Positions 15,372 to 23,595 of a stretch of 24,276 nucleotides of DNA are shown here, piece by piece. The stretch covers positions 1 to 24,276 of the forward strand of contig CAYGDP010000036.1 of assembly GCA_964348665.1 (NCBI GenBank), written 5' to 3'. The notes under the pieces are model-generated. The model saw only the letters and a list, made by a program, of their open reading frames with translations, ran no database searches and was not told the DNA's origin. Every line of letters starts with the position of its first letter. The stretch's first letter is position 1. The position numbers and the translations under genes were made by a program. Source of the stretch: CAYGDP01 sp964348665 (GTDB lineage: Bacteria; Verrucomicrobiota; Verrucomicrobiia; Palsa-1439; CAYGDP01).

Positions 15372-15725
15372 TCATTCCAATTCGTAAACGTCATTGAGAA
15401 CGCCACGCGGAATGCAAACGGTCAATACGACCAGTTTGCCGATCGCCTTGTGCTTGACACCCCGCGGCACATAGACGACGACTCCCTGATGCACCTCAAT
15501 TTCATCGTCGTCGAGGATCATCGTGCCCTTCCCGTCAATGATATAATACACCTCGTCCGTCTGCTTGTGGTAGTGCAGCTTGGCGGCATCAATCTCGACA
15601 TAGTGGACTTCGGCGGCCGCCTCGTCCGCCGCTTCGATAAGTGTGCGAATCTGTCCGCAAGTCTCTGCCCAAGGTTTCACCTCGGTGGGATCGCGGCGTA
15701 GATAGCAGGTCGTAGCATTCATCAT
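15372..15725 (-). CDS. Small cupin-domain protein
   Basis: A single-domain cupin_2 protein of 117 residues. The metal-binding set is visible: His51 and His53 in LHYHKQ, Glu58, and His92 in PRGVKHK, with YIIDGKGTMILDDDE between. It is cytosolic, with no signal peptide. The substrate cannot be told; such proteins are often sugar isomerases, dioxygenases or sensory modules. The stop is 36 bases from the convergent rsuA stop. A second ATG lies one codon in. A reasonable promoter sits about 52 bases upstream. Confidence 0.85.
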   Translation of the reverse strand: MMNATTCYLRRDPTEVKPWAETCGQIRTLIEAADEAAAEVHYVEIDAAKLHYHKQTDEVYYIIDGKGTMILDDDEIEVHQGVVVYVPRGVKHKAIGKLVVLTVCIPRGVLNDVYELE

Positions 15726-15777
15726 TTTTCCCGTTCGTTATTAACCGCTGTTTTTTCGGAAACTCTTGATGGAGCAA

Positions 15778-15805
15778 ATACTACCTAAATCCAAGCTGCT
15801 GTCAA
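15778..15805 (-). promoter_or_regulatory. Possible promoter for the cupin gene
   Basis: On the minus strand TTGACA (15805-15800, perfect -35) is followed after 16 bases by TAGTAT (15783-15778, four of six). The -10 ends 52 bases upstream of the cupin ATG. Confidence 0.4.
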
Positions 15806-15826
15806 TAAATGGTTTCGATAACGTAA

Positions 15827-16429
15827 CTATGCCAATCGCACGTTTCCAAAGTCTTCGAAGTAATACCGGAACTTAAGGGTTTTTACGCCTTGTTTCACTG
15901 CCAGCAACATTCGCAGACGCTTCGCGCCGTCGTATTTGTAGCCTTCCTCCACCTTAAACTGTCCCTCCTCCTCGACCTCGAGTTTTTTGACGTTGCAGGT
16001 GTCGTCATCGCTATCTTCCTGGTCGGGAGATTTGGCATCGGGCGCCACCAGCATCAACTCGCCCGCCTCCCAAAGCTTGAACTTGCCCGTCGCCGTCTTG
16101 GGCATAATCGTCACATCCAGCCAATAATAATCGCGCGGCTCTGGCTCAGCGTCCGCATTCGTTTCGTCGTCGTTTTCCGGACTCACATCCATCGGTCGCG
16201 TGGTGGCGCGCTCGATCGAATGGATCGTGGCCGTCGCACCGCGCAACACCGCGCCCTTGGCCTTGAAAGGCAGGAGAAACAGTTTCTTGAGCAAGAATTT
16301 GAAGCTAAGAATGCCGAGGACCGGCAAGCCGACCAAGAGCAGAACGATTCCCCACCACGGCAACATTTTGATCGCCACGACGAATCCAACGATGCAAAGC
16401 AGCAAAAACAATAAGATCAGTTTTCCCAT
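15827..16429 (-). CDS. Unrecognised membrane protein with two N-terminal helices and a cytosolic or periplasmic beta domain
   Basis: The protein has 200 residues. Two hydrophobic segments (about 2-22 and 26-48) are followed by a basic stretch. A soluble region follows, with two acidic low-complexity linkers (about 81-96 and 131-143) and strand-like blocks (YYWLDVTIMP, FKLWEAGELMLVAP, MLLAVKQGVKTLKFRYYFEDFG). No family is recognised. The ATG at 16429 is chosen because AAGGAG sits five bases upstream; a GTG six bases earlier would fall inside the ribosome binding site. It is divergent from the nitrite/sulfite reductase gene and has no obvious operon partner. Confidence 0.75.
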   Translation of the reverse strand: MGKLILLFLLLCIVGFVVAIKMLPWWGIVLLLVGLPVLGILSFKFLLKKLFLLPFKAKGAVLRGATATIHSIERATTRPMDVSPENDDETNADAEPEPRDYYWLDVTIMPKTATGKFKLWEAGELMLVAPDAKSPDQEDSDDDTCNVKKLEVEEEGQFKVEEGYKYDGAKRLRMLLAVKQGVKTLKFRYYFEDFGNVRLA

Positions 16430-16447
16430 AACCACTCCTTTCGCGCC

Positions 16448-16476
16448 ATTTTTTCACGGCGATATCTTCGAGTCAA
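16448..16476 (-). promoter_or_regulatory. Possible promoter for the two-helix membrane protein
   Basis: On the minus strand TTGACT (16476-16471) and AAAAAT (16453-16448) are spaced 17 bases apart, 18 bases before the ATG with AAGGAG between. The -35 is good and the -10 is weak. Confidence 0.28.
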
Positions 16477-16585
16477 GCCGCGCCGCAAAAAATCCGTCGA
16501 GGAACCGAATCTTGGGTGCGCAACCTTTGTTTGCAAAATCTATCCTTGCGTCGCGGGGCAACTTACAGCAAATTACCTCCTTGCC

Positions 16586-18328
16586 ATGAATAGCAACTTA
16601 TCCAAGTGCATCGCGCCTGAAGCGCAGGAAGAAGAGCTGCAGCGGTTTGGGCGCGAGATTGCGGCGCTGGAACGAGGCGAACTCGATGTGGAGGATTTCC
16701 GCAAGTTCCGCCTCGAGAACGGCGTCTATGGCATCCGCGGCACGATGGATAAACACATGATCCGCATCAAAATCCGCTTCGGCGCGCTCACACCCGAGCA
16801 ACTGGAGTGCATCGCGGATGTGGCGGAGCAATTCACCCCGCTCCAGCTCAGTCACGTGACGACCCGGCAGGCGATCCAGCTTCATAACATCGACCGCAAA
16901 GACGTTCCCGCGGCGCTGCGAATGATGGCCGAGAGCGGCCTGACCACGCGCGAGGCCTGCGGCAATACCGTGCGCAATGTTTCGGCCTGCCCTTTTGCGG
17001 GTGTCGCGGCGGATGAGGCGTTCGACGTGACGCCGTACGCCGACGCGGTGAGCAAATTTTTCCTACGCAATGCCGTTTGCCAAAATCTGCCGCGCAAATT
17101 CAAAATCGCCTTCGAAGGTTGCCCGACCGACCACGCCCGCGTGCCGATTCATGATTTCGGCGCGGTGGCGAAAATCCGGGACGGCAAACGCGGGTTCCAG
17201 TGCTACGTCGGGGGCGGCCTCGGTCCGACGCCGATGAGCGCGCAACTGCTCGAAGAATGGACACCCGAACACTTGCTCATCCCGAGCATCGAAGCGGCCA
17301 TTCGCATCCACGACCGTCACGGCAATCGCAAAGATCGCGCCCGCGCCCGCATCAAGTTCGTCCTCAAAGAATGGGGCATCGAAGAATTTCGCAAAACGTG
17401 GCTCGCCGAGCGCACGCTGGCGATCATGACTCGTTCCGGCGCCGCCGACTGGAGCATGCCGATCACGGAAGAAACTGCGCCGCCCCCGCCGACAGTCAAA
17501 GCAATCGCGCCGTCCAATTCCACCGAATACGCCCGCTGGCGGGAGACGAATGTTTTTGCGCAGAAACAAAAAGGTTACACCAGCGTTCACGTCCGCTGCC
17601 CGCTCGGCGATGTTACTCCCAAACAAATGCGCGGCGTGGCGGCCATCGCAAGGAGCTACTGCGGCGGACGCATCCGCACCGCCATCACACAGAACCTCGT
17701 GCTCCGCTGGGTGCCCGAGACCCACGTGGCCAACGTCTATGCGGAGCTGGGCGCGATCGGGCTTGCCCATCGCGAAGCCCAACACATAACCGACATCACC
17801 CGTTGCCCGGGCGCTGATACCTGCCAGATTGCCGTCACCCACTCGCGCGGACTCGCAGGCGCGCTGGGCGAGATTTTCAACAATGGACTCTCCAAAGATC
17901 CTGTGCTCCAAGACCTGACCATTAAAATCAGCGGTTGCCCCAATTCCTGCGGCCAACATCACATTGCCGACATCGGTTTCTTCGGCACGGCCAAGGTGAT
18001 TGACAAACATCAAGTCGCGCACTACCGGATGCTGCTCGGCGGCGGCACGCGCGAAGGCCAGGCTTATTTCGGCGCGCAAGTGATTGTGTTGCCCGCCAAG
18101 CGCGTTCCCGAAGCGGTGAAAAAACTGCTCATCCTCTACCGCGACACGCGCGGCGCGGATGAAGGCTTCCGCGATTTTGTTCAGCGGATCGGTCTGCCCC
18201 ACATCAAGAAGCACCTCGACGAATTCACAACGTTACCGCCCTACTCTGAGCGCCCTGATCTGTATGGCGACCTCGGCCATGAAGGGGAATTCAAAGTCGA
18301 AATCGGCAAAGGCGAATGCGCGGCGTAA
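16586..18328 (+). CDS. Siroheme/4Fe-4S nitrite or sulfite reductase (assimilatory, ferredoxin-type)
   Basis: Catalyses the six-electron reduction of nitrite to ammonium or sulfite to sulfide. The 580-residue chain has the two-fold ferredoxin-like half-domain and siroheme-domain repeat: TTRQAIQLH (92-100) with NVSACPFAG (131-139), then the cluster-binding RCPGADTC and SGCPNSCG. The four cysteines (407, 413, 451, 455) form the C-x5-C...C-x3-C pattern that holds the 4Fe-4S cluster bridged to siroheme. There is no FAD/FMN domain, so the electron donor is probably ferredoxin. No nitrate reductase, transporter or PAPS gene is adjacent, so nitrite versus sulfite cannot be decided. The start ATG at 16586 lacks a clear Shine-Dalgarno. 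Confidence 0.9.
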   Translation: MNSNLSKCIAPEAQEEELQRFGREIAALERGELDVEDFRKFRLENGVYGIRGTMDKHMIRIKIRFGALTPEQLECIADVAEQFTPLQLSHVTTRQAIQLHNIDRKDVPAALRMMAESGLTTREACGNTVRNVSACPFAGVAADEAFDVTPYADAVSKFFLRNAVCQNLPRKFKIAFEGCPTDHARVPIHDFGAVAKIRDGKRGFQCYVGGGLGPTPMSAQLLEEWTPEHLLIPSIEAAIRIHDRHGNRKDRARARIKFVLKEWGIEEFRKTWLAERTLAIMTRSGAADWSMPITEETAPPPPTVKAIAPSNSTEYARWRETNVFAQKQKGYTSVHVRCPLGDVTPKQMRGVAAIARSYCGGRIRTAITQNLVLRWVPETHVANVYAELGAIGLAHREAQHITDITRCPGADTCQIAVTHSRGLAGALGEIFNNGLSKDPVLQDLTIKISGCPNSCGQHHIADIGFFGTAKVIDKHQVAHYRMLLGGGTREGQAYFGAQVIVLPAKRVPEAVKKLLILYRDTRGADEGFRDFVQRIGLPHIKKHLDEFTTLPPYSERPDLYGDLGHEGEFKVEIGKGECAA

Positions 18329-18355
18329 TCCGTTTCTTGTCCGATTCACCTTCCT

Positions 18356-18379
18356 CCAGCGATGTTCGCCTGGGTTTTT
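18356..18379 (+). terminator. Probable Rho-independent terminator after the nitrite/sulfite reductase
   Basis: CCAG-CGA at 18356-18362 pairs with TCG-C-CTGG at 18366-18373, giving a seven-pair stem with one bulged C and a TGT loop. It is followed by G and five Ts (18375-18379). It starts 28 bases after the stop and points in the gene's direction. Confidence 0.5.
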
Positions 18380-18426
18380 GCTTCCGGTGTAGCCAGCGTT
18401 CCGTTTGCATCAGCGCCGAGACCGGG

Positions 18427-19083
18427 TCAAAATGAGGCTTTCAGCAGTGAGCCGACCACGTTACGCTCATTCCAATCCGTGCCAGTGCGGTCGGATTGCA
18501 AGATGTAAAAGATTTCCAGACTGAGTTGTCGGGTCAGTTCTACCGTCACGCCCGTGCTCAACCGGTTGCGGGAAAGTTCGTCTTTTTCGAAGTCGTAGAA
18601 GACCTCGTCGTACACATAGGGCGAAACCTTTCGGCCTCTGACTTTGATCGGCCATTCCATTTTCAGGGAATTGCGATAGCGTTGACCAGTGCCGCCGACT
18701 TCGTGCCAGCGTTGTTCGAACCGGTTACGATCGGAGAACCGGAGCGGGCCAAGGGACGCTTTGACGGTAGCCTCCATCGTCCAGCGATTTTCATCGCGCC
18801 ATTCACCGCTTTTGTCTTCCTCGATAAAGGAATAAAACGTACCGAGCGTCAGATGTTCGTGTGCGTTCCACCAAAGCCCGAAGTTGGTTTGGACGTAGAA
18901 AAAATCGCTCATATCATTGCGGAAACGGAAACGCTGTTCCGCGCCAAGCTGGAGTTTGTGCGGGAGCTTGGCGGTGACCCCATAGTAACTCCAGTACTCC
19001 CAATCGTCCCCCGCCCGGGCGATGGAAACCGCTGGGCCTAGCGCAAGTAGGGCTGCGAAGAAGCAAGAGCGAAAGAGCTTCAT
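18427..19083 (-). CDS. DUF2490-family outer-membrane beta-barrel protein
   Basis: The protein has 218 residues with a clear signal peptide cleaved near AIARA-type residue 24 (MKLFRSCFFAALLALGPAV, then RA before GDDWEYW). The mature part is a run of alternating aromatic/polar strands: KLQLGAEQRFRFRN, FFYVQTNFGLWW, LTLGTFYSF, LRFSDRNRFEQRW. It ends with a C-terminal Phe, the usual outer-membrane sorting signal. This fits DUF2490, whose role is unknown. It starts seven bases after the pit stop, so it is the last gene of the phosphate operon and may be an outer-membrane partner in phosphate uptake. That link is inferred from position only. Confidence 0.8.
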   Translation of the reverse strand: MKLFRSCFFAALLALGPAVSIARAGDDWEYWSYYGVTAKLPHKLQLGAEQRFRFRNDMSDFFYVQTNFGLWWNAHEHLTLGTFYSFIEEDKSGEWRDENRWTMEATVKASLGPLRFSDRNRFEQRWHEVGGTGQRYRNSLKMEWPIKVRGRKVSPYVYDEVFYDFEKDELSRNRLSTGVTVELTRQLSLEIFYILQSDRTGTDWNERNVVGSLLKASF

Positions 19084-19090
19084 AGATTCC

Positions 19091-20149
19091 CTAATTCATG
19101 TTTCGAATTGCGGTTATGACCCAGTAACAGAGCGCGCCGGCGATGCCGGAGGCAGGGATGGTAAGGACCCACGCCCAGACCACGCGTCGCGCCACGCCCC
19201 AGCGCACCGCGGAGAGTCGTTGCGCGGTGCCAACGCCAATGATTCCACCCGTGATGACGTGAGTGGTGCTGACGGGGATGCCGAGTTTCGAGGTCACGAA
19301 TAGCGTGATCGCCCCCGCTGTCTCGGCACAGGCGCCGTGGATTGGGCGGAGATGAGTGATTTTCATCCCCATGGTTTTGACGATGCGCCAGCCACCCGCC
19401 AACGTGCCTAATCCCATGGCAGCATGACAGACCAGCACGATCCAAAAGGGAAACTCCACGTTTCCTTTGGCGAACGCGCCCTGCTGCTCCTGCCAAATGC
19501 TGGCGTAGAGCAGCGCGGCGATGATGCCCATCGTTTTCTGGGCGTCGTTGGTGCCGTGGCCGAGGCTGTAGAGGGCGGACGAAAATAATTGCACGATACG
19601 CGAAGGCCGGTCCACCTTGGCAATGGAAACGCGGCGAAAAATCCATGATACCGCGACAATGAGCAACAGGCCGAGCAACAGGCCGAGCAGCGGCGCGATT
19701 GGAATGAACCAGATGGTTTTCCAAAACCGGGTCTCGTGCAGCACGCCCGCCATTTTCCCGGCGTACGCCATCGCCGCGCCGCCGAAGCCGCCGAGAAGCG
19801 CGTGGGATGAACTGGTTGGCAACCCCCACCACCATGTAATCAAGTCCCATGCAATCGCCCCGAGCAGTCCGGCAAAGATTACGTCGGGGGTTACAAACTT
19901 AGCGTCCACGATCTTGCCGACGGTGTTGGCGATGGCCAGGCCGAAAACCCAGGCGGCCACGAAATTCCACCACGCGGCCCATGCGACCGCCTGAAACGGT
20001 CGCAGCGTGCGGGTGCCGACGACGGTTGCGATGGAGTTGGCACAATCATGGAAGCCGTTGACGAAATCGAACACCAGCGCGGTGATGACGATCAACGCAA
20101 TATACGGGTTGCTGAATATCGCAATCAGATGATCGAGGAACAATTCCAT
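19091..20149 (-). CDS. pit: Low-affinity inorganic phosphate transporter, PiT family
   Basis: Imports phosphate as a metal-phosphate complex or with cations through the inner membrane. The 352 residues form about ten helices. Family signatures are seen in both inverted halves: DFVNGFHDCANSIATVVGT with GLPTSSSHALLGG in the first, and GHGTNDAQKTMGI with GIPVSTTHVITGGI in the second. It begins two bases after the DUF47 gene stop, the standard DUF47-pit pairing. As PiT carriers also bring in arsenate, its place in an operon with arsC is notable. Confidence 0.94.
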   Translation of the reverse strand: MELFLDHLIAIFSNPYIALIVITALVFDFVNGFHDCANSIATVVGTRTLRPFQAVAWAAWWNFVAAWVFGLAIANTVGKIVDAKFVTPDVIFAGLLGAIAWDLITWWWGLPTSSSHALLGGFGGAAMAYAGKMAGVLHETRFWKTIWFIPIAPLLGLLLGLLLIVAVSWIFRRVSIAKVDRPSRIVQLFSSALYSLGHGTNDAQKTMGIIAALLYASIWQEQQGAFAKGNVEFPFWIVLVCHAAMGLGTLAGGWRIVKTMGMKITHLRPIHGACAETAGAITLFVTSKLGIPVSTTHVITGGIIGVGTAQRLSAVRWGVARRVVWAWVLTIPASGIAGALCYWVITAIRNMN

Positions 20150-20151
20150 AA

Positions 20152-20778
20152 TTAGGCCATCTTGACGGTTATCTCCTCGATGACATTGGCAACATCCTCG
20201 GCGTCATCGGTAACCGCCTCCAGCGTTTCAAAAATTTCCTTCCACTTCAGCAACTCGATCGCATTGGTCTCGTTGGCAAACAGCTCGGCGACAGCGATTT
20301 TCATCACTTCGTCCGCTTCGTTTTCGAGCCGATGCAACTCGATGAGCTTTGACCGAACGGCCTCAAATAGTTTGGGGTTGCGCAACATCCCCACGGTCTC
20401 GGTGATGACTTTCGACTGCTGGGCGACGATGGTTGCAAGTTTTACAGCGGGCGGGCGCGGCTTGCCGATGCGGAAGAGCACCATCCGCGTGGCGGCCTCG
20501 TTCGCCATGTCTAATACATCGTCCAGCGCCATGACGAGCCGGTGGATGTCCTCGCGGTCCATCGGCGTGATGAAACTCTTGTTGAGTTTGTCGAGCGTGG
20601 CGTGGATGACCTCGTCGCAGGCGTGCTCGATCCCGCTAAGTTTGGTGATTTTTGTATCCACGTCTTCAAAGTGATGCACCAAATCTTCCAGCACGGTTGC
20701 GCCTTCCTGCACGTAACGCGCGGCCTGTTCGATCAGGTCGAAATAATGTTCTTCTTTCGGTAAAAAACTAAAGTTCAT
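20152..20778 (-). CDS. DUF47 (PhoU-like) regulator of Pit phosphate transport
   Basis: A 208-residue helical protein of the DUF47/UPF0111 family, related to PhoU. It begins FSFLPKEEHYFDLIEQAARYVQEGA and shows the metal-binding-type acidic helix patterns KLSGIEHACDEVIH and MALDDVLDMANEAATR. Such proteins usually sit beside pit and are thought to modulate the transporter. A good AAGGAG ribosome site lies just before the ATG at 20778. A 59-base gap separates it from phoU, the largest gap in this operon, so an internal promoter is possible, though I see no strong one. Confidence 0.9.
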   Translation of the reverse strand: MNFSFLPKEEHYFDLIEQAARYVQEGATVLEDLVHHFEDVDTKITKLSGIEHACDEVIHATLDKLNKSFITPMDREDIHRLVMALDDVLDMANEAATRMVLFRIGKPRPPAVKLATIVAQQSKVITETVGMLRNPKLFEAVRSKLIELHRLENEADEVMKIAVAELFANETNAIELLKWKEIFETLEAVTDDAEDVANVIEEITVKMA

Positions 20779-20837
20779 GAGTGTCTCCTTTTCTGATTTC
20801 TACCGGTTGGACGTGGTATGGTCAAGCATTCCCGTTT

Positions 20838-21503
20838 TTAATGTGGCGGTGGATGTTGATGGCGGATATCGCGAGCTTCATAAAGGTAGACGATTTCCTC
20901 CGCAATATTGGTTGCATGGTCGGCGATCCGCTCCAGGTTGCGGGCAATCGAAAGCAAATCGAGGGAGTGAAGGATGGTGGAAGGCTCATTTATCATTCTG
21001 TCGGCGAGTTTTTTCTGGATCTGCTCGTAAAGCTCGTCCACGCGGTCGTCTTGTCGAACGACGTTGTGAGCCTCGTGGACCGTGCCGTGAATAAATGCGT
21101 GAAGCGAGTCACGAATCATTCCTTGCGCCAGTTCGGCCATTTGCGAAATTTCTGCCAGCGTTTGCATGGAAGGCTCGTGGCTAAGGCGCTCGGCGCGCTG
21201 GGAGATATTTACGGCTTGGTCGCCAATGCGTTCCAGTTCCGAGGCGATTTTCATCACCATGACAAGGAAACGCAGGTCGCGCGCCTTCGGTTGGCGCAAG
21301 GCGATCAATTGAATCCCGCGTTCGTCAATTTCCATTTCCAGCTTATCCAATGCCGTATCGTCGGCGTCAATCTGGCGCGCCAGTTCTGGTTTGCGTTCCG
21401 CAAGCGCCTTCATTGCGTTGGCGACATTCTGCGCCGCCAACCGCGACATGCGCAGCAGCTCCTCCTTGATTTGCGATAGTTCCTGATCAAAGTGTCGTTC
21501 CAT
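20838..21503 (-). CDS. phoU: Phosphate transport system regulator PhoU
   Basis: A 221-residue protein with the two three-helix PhoU repeats. Each carries the E-x3-D metal-binding motif: ASELERIGDQAVNI in the first and ARNLERIADHATNIAEEIVYL in the second. PhoU represses the Pho regulon by linking PstB to the PhoR sensor kinase. No phoR or phoB is in this window. The ATG lies two bases after the pstB stop, with GGGAGG inside the end of pstB as ribosome site. The C-terminal tail is His/Pro-rich (RHQHPPPH). Confidence 0.95.
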   Translation of the reverse strand: MERHFDQELSQIKEELLRMSRLAAQNVANAMKALAERKPELARQIDADDTALDKLEMEIDERGIQLIALRQPKARDLRFLVMVMKIASELERIGDQAVNISQRAERLSHEPSMQTLAEISQMAELAQGMIRDSLHAFIHGTVHEAHNVVRQDDRVDELYEQIQKKLADRMINEPSTILHSLDLLSIARNLERIADHATNIAEEIVYLYEARDIRHQHPPPH

Positions 21504-21505
21504 AA

Positions 21506-22261
21506 TTAGCCAAACCTCCCTGTTATATAGTCTTCCGTTTGTTTACTCGAGGGCGTGGTAAAGATCTTCTCCGTCTTGTCGAACTCCACCAACTTGCCCA
21601 AGTACAGAAACGCCGTGGAATCACTCACGCGCGCCGCTTGTTGTAGGTTATGCGTCACGATGACAATGGTGTACTCGCGTTTCAAGTCCTGAATCAATTC
21701 CTCGATCCGCGCCGTCGCAATCGGGTCGAGCGCGCTGCATGGTTCGTCCATCAGCAATACCTCCGGTTCGACAGCAATGGCGCGGGCGATGCAGAGCCGC
21801 TGCTGCTGACCGCCGGAGAGTTGCAGCGCGGAATCATGCAGGCGGTCTTTGACCTCATCCCAGAGAGCAGCCTTGCGCAGACTTTTCTCAACGCGCTCGG
21901 CGATTTCCGCTTTGCCTTTTTTCTGGAGCCGCAAGCCGTAGGCGACATTGTCGAAGATCGGTTTGGGGAACGGGTTTGATTTCTGGAAAACCATGCCAAC
22001 CCGTTTCCGCAGCTCGATCACATCCACTTCCGGCGCGAAGATGTTTTGGGTATGCAAAGTGATCGTCCCCTCAACCCGATGATTTTCGATCAGATCGTTC
22101 ATCCGATTCAGACACCGCAGGAGCGTGCTCTTGCCGCACCCGCTCGGCCCGATGAACGCCGTGACGCGATGCGGGATGATTGGCAGTGTGACGGCGGAAA
22201 GCGCCTGTTTCTGACCGTACCAGAAACTCATGTGATTGATCTCTAGGATGGGCAGGTCCAT
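21506..22261 (-). CDS. pstB: Phosphate ABC transporter ATP-binding protein
   Basis: The ATPase of the high-affinity phosphate importer, 251 residues. It has Walker A GPSGCGKST, the Q-loop in VGMVFQKSNPFP, the ABC signature LSGGQQQR, Walker B LLMDEPCSALD and the H-loop VIVTHNLQQA. The PstB-specific NRMNDLIENHRVEG segment is present. It follows pstA with a three-base gap and would dock to PstA and a PstC encoded elsewhere. Confidence 0.96.
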   Translation of the reverse strand: MDLPILEINHMSFWYGQKQALSAVTLPIIPHRVTAFIGPSGCGKSTLLRCLNRMNDLIENHRVEGTITLHTQNIFAPEVDVIELRKRVGMVFQKSNPFPKPIFDNVAYGLRLQKKGKAEIAERVEKSLRKAALWDEVKDRLHDSALQLSGGQQQRLCIARAIAVEPEVLLMDEPCSALDPIATARIEELIQDLKREYTIVIVTHNLQQAARVSDSTAFLYLGKLVEFDKTEKIFTTPSSKQTEDYITGRFG

Positions 22262-22264
22262 AGA

Positions 22265-23194
22265 TTATCCGTGAGCCTTTCGAGCTTTGGCGCGCACCCG
22301 CGCGCGCACCAATACCCCGGTCAGATTGAGCAAAAAGGTCAGGGCCATCAACACGAGCACCGTACCGAAGAGAATCGGCTTGGTTTTCTCCACGTCGGGC
22401 GATTGCGTGGAGAGGACGAAGACGTGGTACCCGAGGTGCATAAATTGATCCGTCCAGGAGTGCGGCAGGTGGGCGAGGTAATACGCGGCGCCGGTGAACA
22501 TGATCGGCGCGACTTCGCCCGCGCCGCGCCCGACCGCTAGGATGGCTCCGGTCAATACACCGCCCATCGCTTCGGGCAAGACGATTTTTCGGATGGTTTC
22601 GAGCTTCGTCGCACCGAGGGCGAGACTCGCCTCCCGCAGACCCTTGGGAACAGCGCGCAACGCTTCTTCGGTCGCAACGATCACCACGGGCATCGTCAAC
22701 ACCGCCATCGTAGCGGCCGCCCAGAGAATCGTCGGCTTGCGATAATGTAATTGACCGCCCAGGAAATAATTGTCGATGCCGCCGCCGACAAACTGCACGA
22801 AAAATCCCAGCCCGAACAACCCGAACACTATGCTCGGCACACCCGCCAGGTTGTTGATGGCGCTACGAATGACGCGCGTAATCGGCGACCCTTCGCGTGC
22901 GTATTCAGTCAGGTAGATCGCCGTGATGACTCCCACTGGCACAACCGCAATGGTCATCAAGAACACCAGCGCCACGGTGCCGAAGATCATGGGAAAAATT
23001 CCCGCGCGCTGGGTGTCAAACATCCCTTCGGTCGTGCCGCCAAAAATGAAACGAAGCGAGAGTTGCGCCCAGCCGTCCCAAACGATGTTGCCGATGACGA
23101 TAAACACCATCGCCACGATGACAGCCGTCGAGAACCCCGTTGCGCCCGTGAACAAGACGGCGCGCCAATCGCGTTTGGTGCGTTGTAAATCCAT
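22265..23194 (-). CDS. pstA: Phosphate ABC transporter permease PstA
   Basis: A membrane permease of the PstSCAB importer, 309 residues with about six helices. Typical PstA blocks are GIFPMIFGTVALVFL, AIYLTEYAREG, INNLAGVPSIVFGLFGLGFFV, the EAA-like loop EEALRAVPKGLREASLALGATK and GRGAGEVAPIMFTGAA. The ATG at 23194 is used, with GGGGGT upstream; a TTG two codons earlier would overlap the arsC stop. The start is two bases after arsC, so pstA is read from a message that has arsC, not pstC, before it. Confidence 0.94.
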   Translation of the reverse strand: MDLQRTKRDWRAVLFTGATGFSTAVIVAMVFIVIGNIVWDGWAQLSLRFIFGGTTEGMFDTQRAGIFPMIFGTVALVFLMTIAVVPVGVITAIYLTEYAREGSPITRVIRSAINNLAGVPSIVFGLFGLGFFVQFVGGGIDNYFLGGQLHYRKPTILWAAATMAVLTMPVVIVATEEALRAVPKGLREASLALGATKLETIRKIVLPEAMGGVLTGAILAVGRGAGEVAPIMFTGAAYYLAHLPHSWTDQFMHLGYHVFVLSTQSPDVEKTKPILFGTVLVLMALTFLLNLTGVLVRARVRAKARKAHG

Positions 23195-23196
23195 TG

Positions 23197-23595
23197 TCAA
23201 GACCCCCTTTCCGCAAGCGCAAGCATTCCTTTCACCTTCGTTTCGATCAAGTTACGGACACGGCAAAATTCGTCGGGCGGCATATTCTTCGGGTCGGGAA
23301 TGTTCCAATCCTCCCGTTGTTTGGCGCGCACCATCGGGCAGGCATCACCACACCCCATCGTTGCCACGAAATCAAATTCGATGTCAGGAATATCTGAAAG
23401 GGATTTGGAGCGATGAACTCCCAGGTCGTACCCAAGCTCGCTCATCGCTTCGATGGCCTTGGGGTTGATTTTCCCGGATGGACGCGACCCGGCGCTGTAG
23501 GCTTCGACGGCATCGCCGCCGTGGAGGCGAGCAAATGCCTCCGCCATCTGGCTGCGGTTGGAATTCTCGATGCAGACGAAAAGCACTCGCTTCAT
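23197..23595 (-). CDS. arsC: Arsenate reductase, low-molecular-weight-phosphatase type
   Basis: Reduces arsenate to arsenite, drawing electrons from thioredoxin or a low-molecular-weight thiol. The 132-residue protein has the P-loop Cys8-x5-Arg14 (CIENSNR) followed by SQMAEAF. A second redox pair is Cys82-x3-Cys86 (MGCGDACP), and a DP motif (IPDP, Asp101) fits the general acid. The short C-GDA-C spacing is closer to the actinobacterial/cyanobacterial-type subgroup than to the Staphylococcus pI258 enzyme, where the two Cys are further apart. The ATG at 23595 overlaps the aquaporin stop (ATGA); a longer frame to 23700 has no homology at its start and lies inside the aquaporin gene. Confidence 0.9.
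   Translation of the reverse strand: MKRVLFVCIENSNRSQMAEAFARLHGGDAVEAYSAGSRPSGKINPKAIEAMSELGYDLGVHRSKSLSDIPDIEFDFVATMGCGDACPMVRAKQREDWNIPDPKNMPPDEFCRVRNLIETKVKGMLALAERGS

Noticed and set aside
16540..16585. CCTCCTT upstream of the nitrite/sulfite reductase
   Set aside because: This is the complement of a ribosome binding site on the wrong strand, so it cannot serve as Shine-Dalgarno for that gene.
17063..18214. 383-residue minus-strand open frame
   Set aside because: Lies wholly antisense to the nitrite/sulfite reductase; low-complexity Ala/Arg/Asp-rich shadow.
19080..19850. 256-residue minus-strand open frame overlapping pit
   Set aside because: Alternative frame of pit; the Arg/His-rich translation lacks family features, while pit has all PiT signatures.
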